Below, piece after piece: positions 54,701-61,130 of a stretch of 64,000 nucleotides of DNA (position 1 is the stretch's first letter; the number at the start of each line of letters is the position of its first letter). The notes under the pieces were generated by a model, which had not been told where the DNA came from, searched no databases, and saw only the letters and a program-made list of their open reading frames with translations. The position numbers were made by a program, and so were the translations under genes. This stretch comes from Elusimicrobia bacterium RIFOXYA2_FULL_39_19 (GTDB lineage: Bacteria; Elusimicrobiota; Endomicrobiia; CG1-02-37-114; XYA2-FULL-39-19), in assembly GCA_001800285.1 (NCBI GenBank), contig MGVC01000078.1, forward strand, positions 1 through 64,000. Direction: 5' to 3'.

Positions 54701-54800
54701 TATCGCTTGCATACAATGCAGGCACATAACACCCCTGTCCCAATAGGGCTACTATTAAGACAAGACGGCAGAGTTGGTTTAGAATCGACCTTTTATTCAT
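51762..54800 (-). CDS. Large secreted fibronectin-III protein with gliding/sorting-type C-terminal domain
   Basis: The protein has 1,012 residues with a signal peptide (to about 31). Tandem FN3-like domains carry repeated motifs such as VTDLNSTPEFVTGLND, IRLEWTAP, YSYIIRYAT, YTLTGLNPSQLYWFGIQ and VALTWRNPQ. The C-terminal domain begins KPKIITPNNDGQNDRALFRF and ends WDGTDTIGSVVIPGTYIYQLEGEGKVFNGTIVVAR, the TPN-DG-ND form seen in CHU_C/gliding-associated and FlgD-Ig domains. This suggests export by a sorting system and surface display. The leader contains six tandem hairpin units, so its expression is probably controlled post-transcriptionally. The downstream gene is a PorV-like protein, the family that handles such C-termini in type IX secretion. 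Confidence 0.85.
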   Translation of the reverse strand: MNKRSILNQLCRLVLIVALLGQGCYVPALYASDTAFLVLRVGGAIIDTTPPTPVTDLNSTPEFVTGLNDEGGGKIRLEWTAPVDMPDERPVYSYIIRYATFSIYDVSSDTTAWWNHASVKTITSPIKDPIWGIPATGLPHSYQSYTLTGLNPSQLYWFGIQSLDNVFNHSALDDKARYITYQSSTYASTSSQPPAPLSDLLAQPTDGVPGSIKLTWTAMGNDYTSNRIIDGKYRIVYSTVVPPLIDAEQLKQDPLAYWNYAQQIIISTSNVYPGENQTVYINNLNTGVTYYFLSWTSDEWFGRNNWSYQSNTGASRAFNYYPPDEINNLLIDTYASTDISSATYVALTWRNPQVSDVRGFDGVKILYSTETYPSDLSHSQSITLSGLTPHYWTTYLHLKLEPRTTYYYKMYTFDTSDPVLYSGTGTVASVYTAYDVTAPDAVTNLTALAEANDAIGSYVNLNWTHPDFDKTQYQNRGWVKTVVTVSTDNYLANGGYPYQSPVELLTSATCYQINQLQPQNTYYFEIMTVDEVNNFSIATTSIYVWKDVLPPAGISSTSVTSTWSEDINEGCIINLSWNYPDSSDLDKMYVTYRTDRLPENAFDGAYFFKTPMKLTADSLTIKELVGNTSYYFGFFLSDWSNNFSSMTKVGFVNIPKDDTVPLPPLNITNTRDGNAFTVSWLPVQYQQYTTSQTTLVTLNQTSFRSSEIYRYQVLTSADMANWTLAVSTKPNVPQPYVSLTVTDEVKYYKIRAVDICGNYNDSMVVDDSQDLNLYSVISDNSYVKMGKDVKDTVKDTFIKWTRDAVSEKGPIFRSFVIEPYKIVDGQLKLSAGFSFEKPKAQVSIKYDNQTIASRGAQMNKVLQEPEKWLSLFYFNGKEWSKLSSAVDAVNQGVKSDVKYLGMYQIRYALKATEFTYYEVKPKIITPNNDGQNDRALFRFDNPKTTEIRIKIFDMNGQLVKEIDRTSDNSNTPGGYMYWDGTDTIGSVVIPGTYIYQLEGEGKVFNGTIVVAR

Positions 54801-54854
54801 ATATTCCTCAAGGCGCCCGTTTCAGACAGCACACCGGCGCTTATTGTTTCAATA

Positions 54855-55289
54855 GGCAGGTAAGAGATACCAGCTACCCCCGTAGAGGTAAACTCTGTAC
54901 CTGCCAAAATAATTCCGTTTAGAGATAAAGACAGGGGCGCAGCAAATCCTAAGAACTTTACCCCCGTAAAGGTAGAACTTCTGCGCCCCTTGTTTATGAT
55001 TGCAGGCGGATAAGAACCATCTGCTACCCCCGTAGAGATAGACTCTGTATCCGCCGTATTTATAATTGCAGGCAGGTAAGAGATACCAGCTACCCCCGTA
55101 GAGGTAAACTCTGTACCTGCCAAAATGATTCCGTTTAGAGATAAAAACAGGGGCGCAGCAAATCCTAAGAACTTTACCCCCGTAAAGGTAGAACTTCTGC
55201 GCCCCTTGTTTATGATTACAAAAGAAAAAGGCCAATTAGCTGAAGTGTCTGACTTTACCCCCGTAAAGGTAGAACTTCTGTAATTAGCC
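54855..55289 (-). ncRNA. Array of six tandem hairpin units (U1-U6) in the leader of the FN3 gene
   Basis: Units at 54855-54905, 54933-54990, 55005-55055, 55071-55121, 55149-55206 and 55230-55289 share a core that reads on the minus strand CCTCTACGGGGGTAG or CCTTTACGGGGGTAAAG. Closing stems differ but always pair: GGCAGGTA/TACCTGCC, AGGGGCGCAG/CTGCGCCCCT, GGCGGATA/TATCCGCC, and GGC-AATTA/TAATT-GCC. An inner pair such as TACC/GGTA also covaries (ATCT/AGAT in U3). U1-U2 and U4-U5 are near-identical copies offset by 216 bases. The covariation shows selection on folding. I do not recognize a known riboswitch class. Confidence 0.65.
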
Positions 55290-55304
55290 TTATTTATTGC
55301 TATA

Positions 55305-55339
55305 TAATAAAAAAACCCTGAAAACGGTGTTTCCAGGGT
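55305..55339 (-). terminator. Rho-independent terminator before the hairpin array
   Basis: On the minus strand the 11-bp stem ACCCTGGAAAC/GTTTTCAGGGT (one G-T pair) with a 3-base loop is followed by a run of eight T. It would end transcripts coming from the 238-residue secreted-protein gene and the structured region after it. AT-rich TATTATATA just downstream could be a -10 for the array and FN3 gene. Confidence 0.8.
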
Positions 55340-55359
55340 GCTAAATATGCTGTTATTAT

Positions 55360-55742
55360 CCCTAATTATTATAATAATAGGGCTAATATAAAATAACAAA
55401 CCAACCTGTTGCTGCTTACATATAATATAAGCTGGCACAGAAGTCTACCTCTACGGGGGATTTTGGTAACTTTTTTACTAATCTATGGAGCCCCACACTT
55501 TCTGTGGGGTACCATCGACCAGCAGTTTTGCTATTGGCCAATGCATTACTCTTGCTTACTCAGACTTGTGAACCTGGAACAAGGCCCCTGCATGCAATTC
55601 CCGGGAGAGACATTCTTCCTGGTTCACAAGCAGCCGCTCTTACACTTCAGAGGACTGTGGAACCCAGATTTTGACAGACTGCAAAAATGAAAGATCATTT
55701 ACGGCTATCAAGTGAAGCCCGATACCATTCTCCGGGCCCACT
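55360..55742 (-). other. Structured non-coding region downstream of the secreted beta protein
   Basis: There is no convincing gene in this stretch, but several strong stems exist: CCCTAATTATTATAATAATAGGG (55360-55382, palindromic), CCCCACA/TGTGGGG inside ATGG/CCAT (55485-55515), CTTGTGAACC/GGTTCACAAG (55565-55630), GCAG/CTGC with two inner hairpins (55630-55682) and AGTG..GCCCG/CGGGC..CACT (55711-55742). A degenerate hairpin-unit core (TCTACCTCTACGGGGG) lies at 55443-55458 on the plus strand, opposite to the array. It may be a long 3' untranslated RNA or a small RNA ending at the terminator. Confidence 0.45.
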
Positions 55743-55748
55743 CAATTT

Positions 55749-56465
55749 TTACAGACCTTCTGCTGCTGTTACTCTTACTGCAATTCTGCGGTATCTCTGA
55801 TCAGTTACGGCTGATGGTGTACCTACTCTGAAATACAGATTTCTTACCGACGTTGGCGATACCATGTTGTAATTGTTACCGCTTACTATTGCTGTTGCAT
55901 ACTGGCTACCGCCTGTTACTGGGCCGTATGTTAGAGCTGCGGTTTCAAAGTATCTGCCAGTACCATCTAAAATGTCACCATCAGCAAAATCTGCTTCTGC
56001 TGCTTGAGCACTTGCAAACACTGCTGTAAGTGCAACTTTATTGTCACCCCAGTCATCTTTTGTAGCACCATAGGTCCATGCAGGATACACACCGTCGGTT
56101 GCGGCCCAGTCACCTACTGTAGCAGACTGTTCCTGACCTGTAACCTGAAGCGTCCAGTTTGTAATTATACCCGTTCCATTGTTTGTTACTGCAATGGCAG
56201 AAGATATAACCACTGTTGCAACACCGGCTTCAATGGTAATTTCATCACTGGTATCGTTTACTATGCCATCAATATCACCAACCTTAACTGACATGGTACC
56301 TGAACATTTAACAACTACGTAACCGGTATCATTACTTGCGGCAAATATTGGCGCCATTACTCCAGCTACTAAACCAAGAACCAAAACTAAACCTAACAGT
56401 TTTCTCATACGATTCACCCCCTCTTTATTAAATTTTTTACTTAAATTTCCTTTTAATCCGTCCAT
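55749..56465 (-). CDS. Secreted beta-rich surface protein of unknown family
   Basis: The protein has 238 residues and is rich in Thr, Val, Ala, Gly and Asp with few Lys, like abundant surface or fibre proteins. Two starts are credible. The one used here has AGGAGG at ideal spacing; a second at 56408 (MRKLLGLV...) has GAGGGGGTGA and gives a textbook 24-residue signal peptide ending PIFAA. From 56465 the signal peptide would have a 19-residue charged extension. It has a near-consensus promoter and a single-gene transcript, suggesting high expression. It lies downstream of a WxL-interacting-like protein gene and may be its partner. Confidence 0.75.
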   Translation of the reverse strand: MDGLKGNLSKKFNKEGVNRMRKLLGLVLVLGLVAGVMAPIFAASNDTGYVVVKCSGTMSVKVGDIDGIVNDTSDEITIEAGVATVVISSAIAVTNNGTGIITNWTLQVTGQEQSATVGDWAATDGVYPAWTYGATKDDWGDNKVALTAVFASAQAAEADFADGDILDGTGRYFETAALTYGPVTGGSQYATAIVSGNNYNMVSPTSVRNLYFRVGTPSAVTDQRYRRIAVRVTAAEGL

Positions 56466-56519
56466 CTTAATCCTCCTAACAATCCTGAAGTTAAAGTGTG
56501 CTTCTTGCTTTCCAATATG

Positions 56520-56548
56520 ATTATAGTACGTTTGTTTAGAAAAGTCAA
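56520..56548 (-). promoter_or_regulatory. Near-consensus sigma-70 promoter for the secreted beta protein
   Basis: TTGACT (56543-56548) and TATAAT (56520-56525) on the minus strand are 17 bases apart, about 55 bases upstream of the first start codon. Confidence 0.8.
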
Positions 56549-56632
56549 GGGTTTTTTTTAATTTGTTTGAAATGTGAGAAAAGTCACGGGTTTTGGTAGT
56601 TGGTTATGGCTGGTTATTCAAACAGGCAAATA

Positions 56633-57547
56633 CTACTTTACAGGTTCAACATATATCCTGGTATAGTACCTTACGTTTCTGATTTCTGAATTTACATCTA
56701 CAGATACTATAAAATACCATTTTTCCCCTTTCTTGTCTTCCGGTATGTTAATAAATACGGGTATTTCCTTGATTGAGTTCTTATTAATTATTATATCACT
56801 CTTTGAAAAAGTGAGCCATTCCGGGTTTTCAGCTTCTTTATAACCCGCCGGGGCAAAAAATCCGTCTTTCACAACATTTAATGATTTTAATGTTATTTTT
56901 AATTTTCTATCTGATGAATTTACTATTTTAATAGTTTCATTATATTTTGATTTAATATTAACTTTTTTGCCAAGAGGAAAGTCCATTAAAAACATTCTTT
57001 CCGGTGTTACCAGCACAGACACAACACCGCCAAGCTGCTGTTTTCTGATATTCATTATCTCCTGCGCACTTGGTGGTTTCGCAGCTATTTCAAGGTCAAG
57101 TTTACATTTTAATCCCACCCCGAACGCTATGCCCGGGCCGCTTTCTTTAGGCACACCTGAGTATGGGTATATAAGAATCCTGTATTTCTTTCCCATCAGT
57201 TTTTCATCATTTGGGATAGTGATAAGTGCGTCCGTCTCTGCAGTTTGCCCTGGATCCAGAGAGAAATTATCTTTTTGAATACTAACCCACTTCAGGTCAG
57301 GGATAGGTTCAAACCCGTCAGCAGAAGTGGTAGTAGGTGCCTGTAATTCCAGCTTAATATCTGCCATAGACTGGCCGTTGTAAGTAACATTAAACGGAAA
57401 GCCTAAACACTGCTGAAGGCTGTAGGTCTGGCCTATTTTAAGATTTCCCAGATACATAGCTCCACACGGGGTAGATAATCCGGCTGAAAATGCAGGGTTA
57501 TACAACCCGGAGGTAAGTAGTACCGAAATAATGAGTTTTTTTATCAT
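56633..57547 (-). CDS. Secreted two-domain Ig-like protein, WxL-interacting/DUF916-like
   Basis: The protein has 304 residues with a signal peptide (about 1-21). Two beta-sandwich halves follow. The first contains LKWVSIQKDNFSLDPGQTAETDALITIPND, and the second PEWLTFSKSDIIINKNSIKEIPVFINIPED; this duplicated pattern is typical of DUF916-like or chaperone-like Ig folds. I assign the family only tentatively. It overlaps the MerR-REC gene by 4 bases, so the regulator and this envelope protein are coexpressed. The strongly expressed secreted protein gene follows downstream. Confidence 0.65.
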   Translation of the reverse strand: MIKKLIISVLLTSGLYNPAFSAGLSTPCGAMYLGNLKIGQTYSLQQCLGFPFNVTYNGQSMADIKLELQAPTTTSADGFEPIPDLKWVSIQKDNFSLDPGQTAETDALITIPNDEKLMGKKYRILIYPYSGVPKESGPGIAFGVGLKCKLDLEIAAKPPSAQEIMNIRKQQLGGVVSVLVTPERMFLMDFPLGKKVNIKSKYNETIKIVNSSDRKLKITLKSLNVVKDGFFAPAGYKEAENPEWLTFSKSDIIINKNSIKEIPVFINIPEDKKGEKWYFIVSVDVNSEIRNVRYYTRIYVEPVK

Positions 57548-58152
57548 TTCTTTTCAATCCCCAGCAGGCCGTTTACTTTTTCTACCAGAACATGGATATC
57601 CATAGGTTTTGCCAAATAGTCATTTGCGCCTGCTTCCATGATTTTCTGCTTGTTTTCTATAGAATCATAACCCGTCATAGCAAGAATTTTGGTGTTTTTC
57701 ATATAGGGCAGGTTATGAATTTGTTTGCAGATTTCAAACCCATTAACCCCGGGAAGCATGATGTCAAGAACTATCAAGTCAGGCAGATGTTCCGTAATAA
57801 GCCTGCCGGCGCTAAACCCGTCATAAGCGGTCCAAACCTCTGCATCTACTTTTTCTTTAATGACCTGCTCTACCAGCTGGGCTACTTCGGGCTCATCATC
57901 TATAACAATTACTTTTTTTCTTTGCAGGGTTTTTACCAGTTCCTGCTTTATGGCATCAATGGAAAGACCTTTTTTGCTTAAAAATCCTATATGGTTTAAC
58001 TTCTTAAGGGTTATGTCTTCATCATATAACCGGTGGCCGCCGGTAGTCTGGGTAGCTACCTGCAGCAACCCCATATCTGTGTAATATCTGATTTTTGAGG
58101 GTAGTACCCCCGCTTTTTTTGCTATTTCTGAAATCCTTAGATGCTCACCCAT
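57544..58152 (-). CDS. Hybrid regulator: MerR-type DNA-binding domain fused to a REC receiver
   Basis: The protein has 202 residues. Residues 1-75 form a MerR winged helix: LRISEIAKKAGVLPSKIRYYTDMGLL, then GGHRLYDED. Residues about 78-200 form a receiver domain with VIDDEPE, phosphoacceptor Asp in LIVLDIMLPGVNG, Thr in ILAMTGYDS and Lys in DYLAKPMD. REC domains normally precede their output domain; this order is reversed and replaces MerR's usual ligand-binding region. It likely senses phosphorylation instead of a small molecule. It leads an operon with the Ig-like secreted protein. Confidence 0.9.
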   Translation of the reverse strand: MGEHLRISEIAKKAGVLPSKIRYYTDMGLLQVATQTTGGHRLYDEDITLKKLNHIGFLSKKGLSIDAIKQELVKTLQRKKVIVIDDEPEVAQLVEQVIKEKVDAEVWTAYDGFSAGRLITEHLPDLIVLDIMLPGVNGFEICKQIHNLPYMKNTKILAMTGYDSIENKQKIMEAGANDYLAKPMDIHVLVEKVNGLLGIEKK

Positions 58153-58228
58153 GGTTTAATCCTTCCGTTTGGCTGCTTTTTATTACAATTATTAGTAATT
58201 AAACATCTTACTTGTATTTATTAATATA

Positions 58229-58257
58229 ATTTTAGTCTATTTTATATTTTAAGTCAA
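58229..58257 (-). promoter_or_regulatory. Sigma-70 promoter for the MerR-REC operon
   Basis: TTGACT (58252-58257) and TAAAAT (58229-58234) on the minus strand are 17 bases apart, about 75 bases before the start. Confidence 0.6.
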
Positions 58258-58316
58258 GGGAAATTATAATGACTTGGTGATAAATTAATACTTAATAAAC
58301 AGCTGATTGAAACATA

Positions 58317-59402
58317 CTATTTCAGAAGTTTATAAAGGGCGGTGGCAGGTGTGGACGCTTTAAATTTCAAAGCCTCCCTGTATTCTACAGACGTTTTGGT
58401 GCTGCCGTCAGGTAAAATGGAGGTTTTGTTTTTCCCTTTGGCAGACCGGGCAAGTTTGGTGCGGTCTACTATTTGTTTTCTTACGCCAATTGTTGTAGTT
58501 TCTTTAAAAAGCAGATCAAGCACTTTTGATTCATCAGCTATTTCACATAGAACAGAAAGTTTTACAGCGGGACGGCCTTTTTTCATAATGATATTTGTCA
58601 GCCATACATCCAAAGCGCCTGCTTCAAACAATTTTTCTGAAACGTACGGATAAACGCGCGGGTCTAAATCATCAATATTGGTTTCTATCAGCATTACACT
58701 GTCCTGCTGATAATTATCTTTCATTTCACCAATTTGCAGGGTGAGTTTGTTGGATAGTTTTGGCACGTCAAAAGTACCGGCACCGAAACCGTATTGTTTG
58801 ATTTCAAATACCGGCCGTAAACTCTGAGGCTGCATGATAGTAGAAACCAGCGCTATGCCCGTTGGCGTTGCTAACTCGTATTCAACGGTTGTGCTATAAA
58901 TAGATATATTATTTTTACTGAGCATTTCAATGGTAGCCGGTTCCGGCCTGCCCACGTTTATATCTGAAACAAATATTTTTTCTATACCCAGCATGAAAAA
59001 CCCTGATATAGCACCCGAAATATCTATAATGGTATCAATAGAACTTAACTCATGAAAATGAGTCTGGCCTCTGGGTATGCCGTGAATTTTTGATTCAGCT
59101 GTTATCAGCAAATCCAGAGTTCTAATTGCATCTGCTTTTATTTTTTCCGGAAGGGTGCTTTTTTTCAGGACTTTCAGCATATCAAATGGCGAATGAAAAT
59201 GAAAATCACTGTCTACTACCGTATTTATTGCGTCCGTATGGCCTTTTTGCACTCTTTTTATTTTAAATTTCCAGTTTTTTAGTTTTAGATGTTTTTTTAG
59301 ATAGTTTTCAAGCTGGGCGCTTTTCAGTCCGCAGTCAAAAATGGAAGAAAGAATCATGTCACCAGCTATGCCTGATGAACAATTAAAATATGCAATTTTC
59401 AT
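58317..59402 (-). CDS. larC: Nickel-pincer cofactor biosynthesis protein LarC
   Basis: This 361-residue protein inserts nickel into the pincer cofactor using CTP. AYFNCSSGIAGDMILSS, THFHELSSIDTIIDISG and LIETNIDDLDPRVYPYVSEKL are family blocks, and HFHSPFDML is His-rich. It is 11 bases after larB. larE and larA-type genes are not in the window. The frame is intact, without the frameshift that splits LarC in Lactobacillus plantarum. Confidence 0.93.
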   Translation of the reverse strand: MKIAYFNCSSGIAGDMILSSIFDCGLKSAQLENYLKKHLKLKNWKFKIKRVQKGHTDAINTVVDSDFHFHSPFDMLKVLKKSTLPEKIKADAIRTLDLLITAESKIHGIPRGQTHFHELSSIDTIIDISGAISGFFMLGIEKIFVSDINVGRPEPATIEMLSKNNISIYSTTVEYELATPTGIALVSTIMQPQSLRPVFEIKQYGFGAGTFDVPKLSNKLTLQIGEMKDNYQQDSVMLIETNIDDLDPRVYPYVSEKLFEAGALDVWLTNIIMKKGRPAVKLSVLCEIADESKVLDLLFKETTTIGVRKQIVDRTKLARSAKGKNKTSILPDGSTKTSVEYREALKFKASTPATALYKLLK

Positions 59403-59413
59403 GAATTAGAACC

Positions 59414-60091
59414 TCACTTCTTTTTATTTATTAAGTGCGCTATTACACCGGCACCTATGCCGTCATCAATATTTACTACACACACATTTACCGCACAGGA
59501 ATTAAGCATTGCTAAAAGAGCTGAAAAACCTTTCAGGTTTGAACCGTAACCCACCGAAGTAGGCACACCTATTACCGGGCAGCTTACTATGCCGCCAAGT
59601 ATTGAAGGCAAAGCACCTTCCATCCCGGCACACACAACTACACAGGAAGCATTATCCAATTTTTTCTGATGTTCAAACAAGCGGTGTACACCCGCCACAC
59701 CTACATCAAACACGCGCTCTACGCGGCTGCCCAACGTTTCTGCCATTACAGAGGCTTCTTCCGCTACGGGGATATCTGTTGTGCCTGCGGTAACTACGCA
59801 AACATAGTCCATTGATTTGTTTTTTTGCAGTATAATATCCGTGTTTTTTACTACTACCATTTTAGCGGCTTTATGATATACTGCTTTTTTAAATGGTTTT
59901 TTAACTGCTTTGTAAACTGCTTCTTCAGCGCGGGAACAAATAACTATACCGCATTCATCGTACAATCGTTTTGAAATATTAACTATCTGCTCTATAGTTT
60001 TTCCCGGGCAGTAAATAATTTCAGGAAAACCCTGCCGTTGCAGCCGGCCCGGGTCAGGATGAGCGTAATGATGTACGTTATGTTTAGACAT
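59414..60091 (-). CDS. larB: Nickel-pincer cofactor biosynthesis protein LarB
   Basis: LarB (225 residues here) carboxylates and hydrolyses nicotinic acid adenine dinucleotide to start pincer cofactor synthesis. The PurE-like domain shows VVTAGTTDIPVAEEASVMAETLG, VVVCAGMEGALPSILGG and VGVPTSVGYGS. It overlaps tsaD by 8 bases. Together with LarC it points to a lactate racemase-type enzyme or other LarA homologue elsewhere. Confidence 0.94.
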   Translation of the reverse strand: MSKHNVHHYAHPDPGRLQRQGFPEIIYCPGKTIEQIVNISKRLYDECGIVICSRAEEAVYKAVKKPFKKAVYHKAAKMVVVKNTDIILQKNKSMDYVCVVTAGTTDIPVAEEASVMAETLGSRVERVFDVGVAGVHRLFEHQKKLDNASCVVVCAGMEGALPSILGGIVSCPVIGVPTSVGYGSNLKGFSALLAMLNSCAVNVCVVNIDDGIGAGVIAHLINKKK

Positions 60092-61130
60092 TCCAATCCT
60101 CCAATTCCATGTTTGGGTCAGGGTATTTCTTAAATTTACTTATCTTATAGGCTTTTGCGGATTTATATTTATAATATCCTACGGAAGCTATCATGGCGGC
60201 ATTGTCTGTACATAACCCTCTGGAAGGCACGTACACATGTATTTTATTCGCTTTTCCCCTTGAAATAAAGGTATCTTTTAAAAATCCGTTGGCGGTTACT
60301 CCCCCGCCTATAACCACATTTTTCATTTTAAATTTTTTGGCTGCTTCTATAGTTTTATCTACCAGTGTGTCTACTACCGCAGATTGAAAAGAAGCGCAGA
60401 TATCGTTTACATGGGTTTTATCTTTAGCAATTTTAGCGGCATTATCGCGGACATAATACACCACTGCTGTTTTTAACCCGCTGAAACTAAAATCCCAGTT
60501 TTCCCATAAATACGGCCTGGTAAATTTTACCGCAGAAGCATTGCCCCCTCTGGCCGATTTCTCTATTACAGGCCCGCCGGGATAGGTAAGATTAAGCAGT
60601 TTTGCCACTTTGTCAAAAGCTTCACCTGCGGCATCATCACGGGTTTTACCTAATACTTTATAACTGCCAAAATTTTTTACCAGGACCAGTTCTGTATGTC
60701 CGCCGGAAACTATTAAACTTAAAAAAGGCGGTTTTAACTGCGGGTGTTCAAGAAGAATACCGAAGATATGGCCTTCAAGATGATTTACAGGCACCAGAGG
60801 TTTTTTGTAAAGGTAAGAAATTGTGTTTGCAAAGGTCCAGCCCAGAAGAAGAGAACCCATTAATCCCGGGCCCGCGGTAACAGAAATGGCTGACACTACA
60901 TCTTTTTTATGCAAATCAACAAGAGTGAACCCTGCATCAGTTACCGCTTTTTCAAATACATAATTTATATTTTCCAGGTGCGCCCTGCTGGCAAGTTCCG
61001 GCACAACACCAAAATACTGCGCGTGCATTTTCTGCTGTGATGAAACTACATTTGATAGTATTTTCCTACCGTTTTCTATTAATGCTACTGCAGTTTCGTC
61101 ACAAGATGTTTCAATACCTAATGTTATCAT
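60084..61130 (-). CDS. tsaD: tRNA N6-threonylcarbamoyladenosine transferase subunit TsaD
   Basis: The protein has 348 residues and works with TsaB and TsaE to make t6A37 on ANN-decoding tRNAs. GIETSCDETAVALI is the ATP-site start, VNHLEGHIFGILLEHP carries the metal-binding His residues, and VIGGGVTANGFLKD is near the C-terminus. Length is normal. It overlaps both the deacetylase gene (4 bases) and larB (8 bases). Confidence 0.97.
   Translation of the reverse strand: MITLGIETSCDETAVALIENGRKILSNVVSSQQKMHAQYFGVVPELASRAHLENINYVFEKAVTDAGFTLVDLHKKDVVSAISVTAGPGLMGSLLLGWTFANTISYLYKKPLVPVNHLEGHIFGILLEHPQLKPPFLSLIVSGGHTELVLVKNFGSYKVLGKTRDDAAGEAFDKVAKLLNLTYPGGPVIEKSARGGNASAVKFTRPYLWENWDFSFSGLKTAVVYYVRDNAAKIAKDKTHVNDICASFQSAVVDTLVDKTIEAAKKFKMKNVVIGGGVTANGFLKDTFISRGKANKIHVYVPSRGLCTDNAAMIASVGYYKYKSAKAYKISKFKKYPDPNMELEDWNV

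Noticed and set aside
54855-55289. Integron attC sites or CRISPR array
   Set aside because: attC sites conserve their outer GTT-containing boxes and vary inside, the opposite of what is seen. Unit spacing and varying stems do not fit CRISPR repeats, and no integrase or cas genes are near.
54797-55438. Minus-strand 213-codon open frame with repeated STFTGVK and STGVAG motifs
   Set aside because: It is the translation of the hairpin array, begins with GTG without a ribosome binding site, crosses a terminator, and a second frame is open over the same repeats. The conserved feature is base pairing, not protein.
55409-55690. Plus-strand 93-codon open frame
   Set aside because: No ribosome binding site or recognizable domain, and it overlaps strong stem-loops on a strand opposite to all neighbours.
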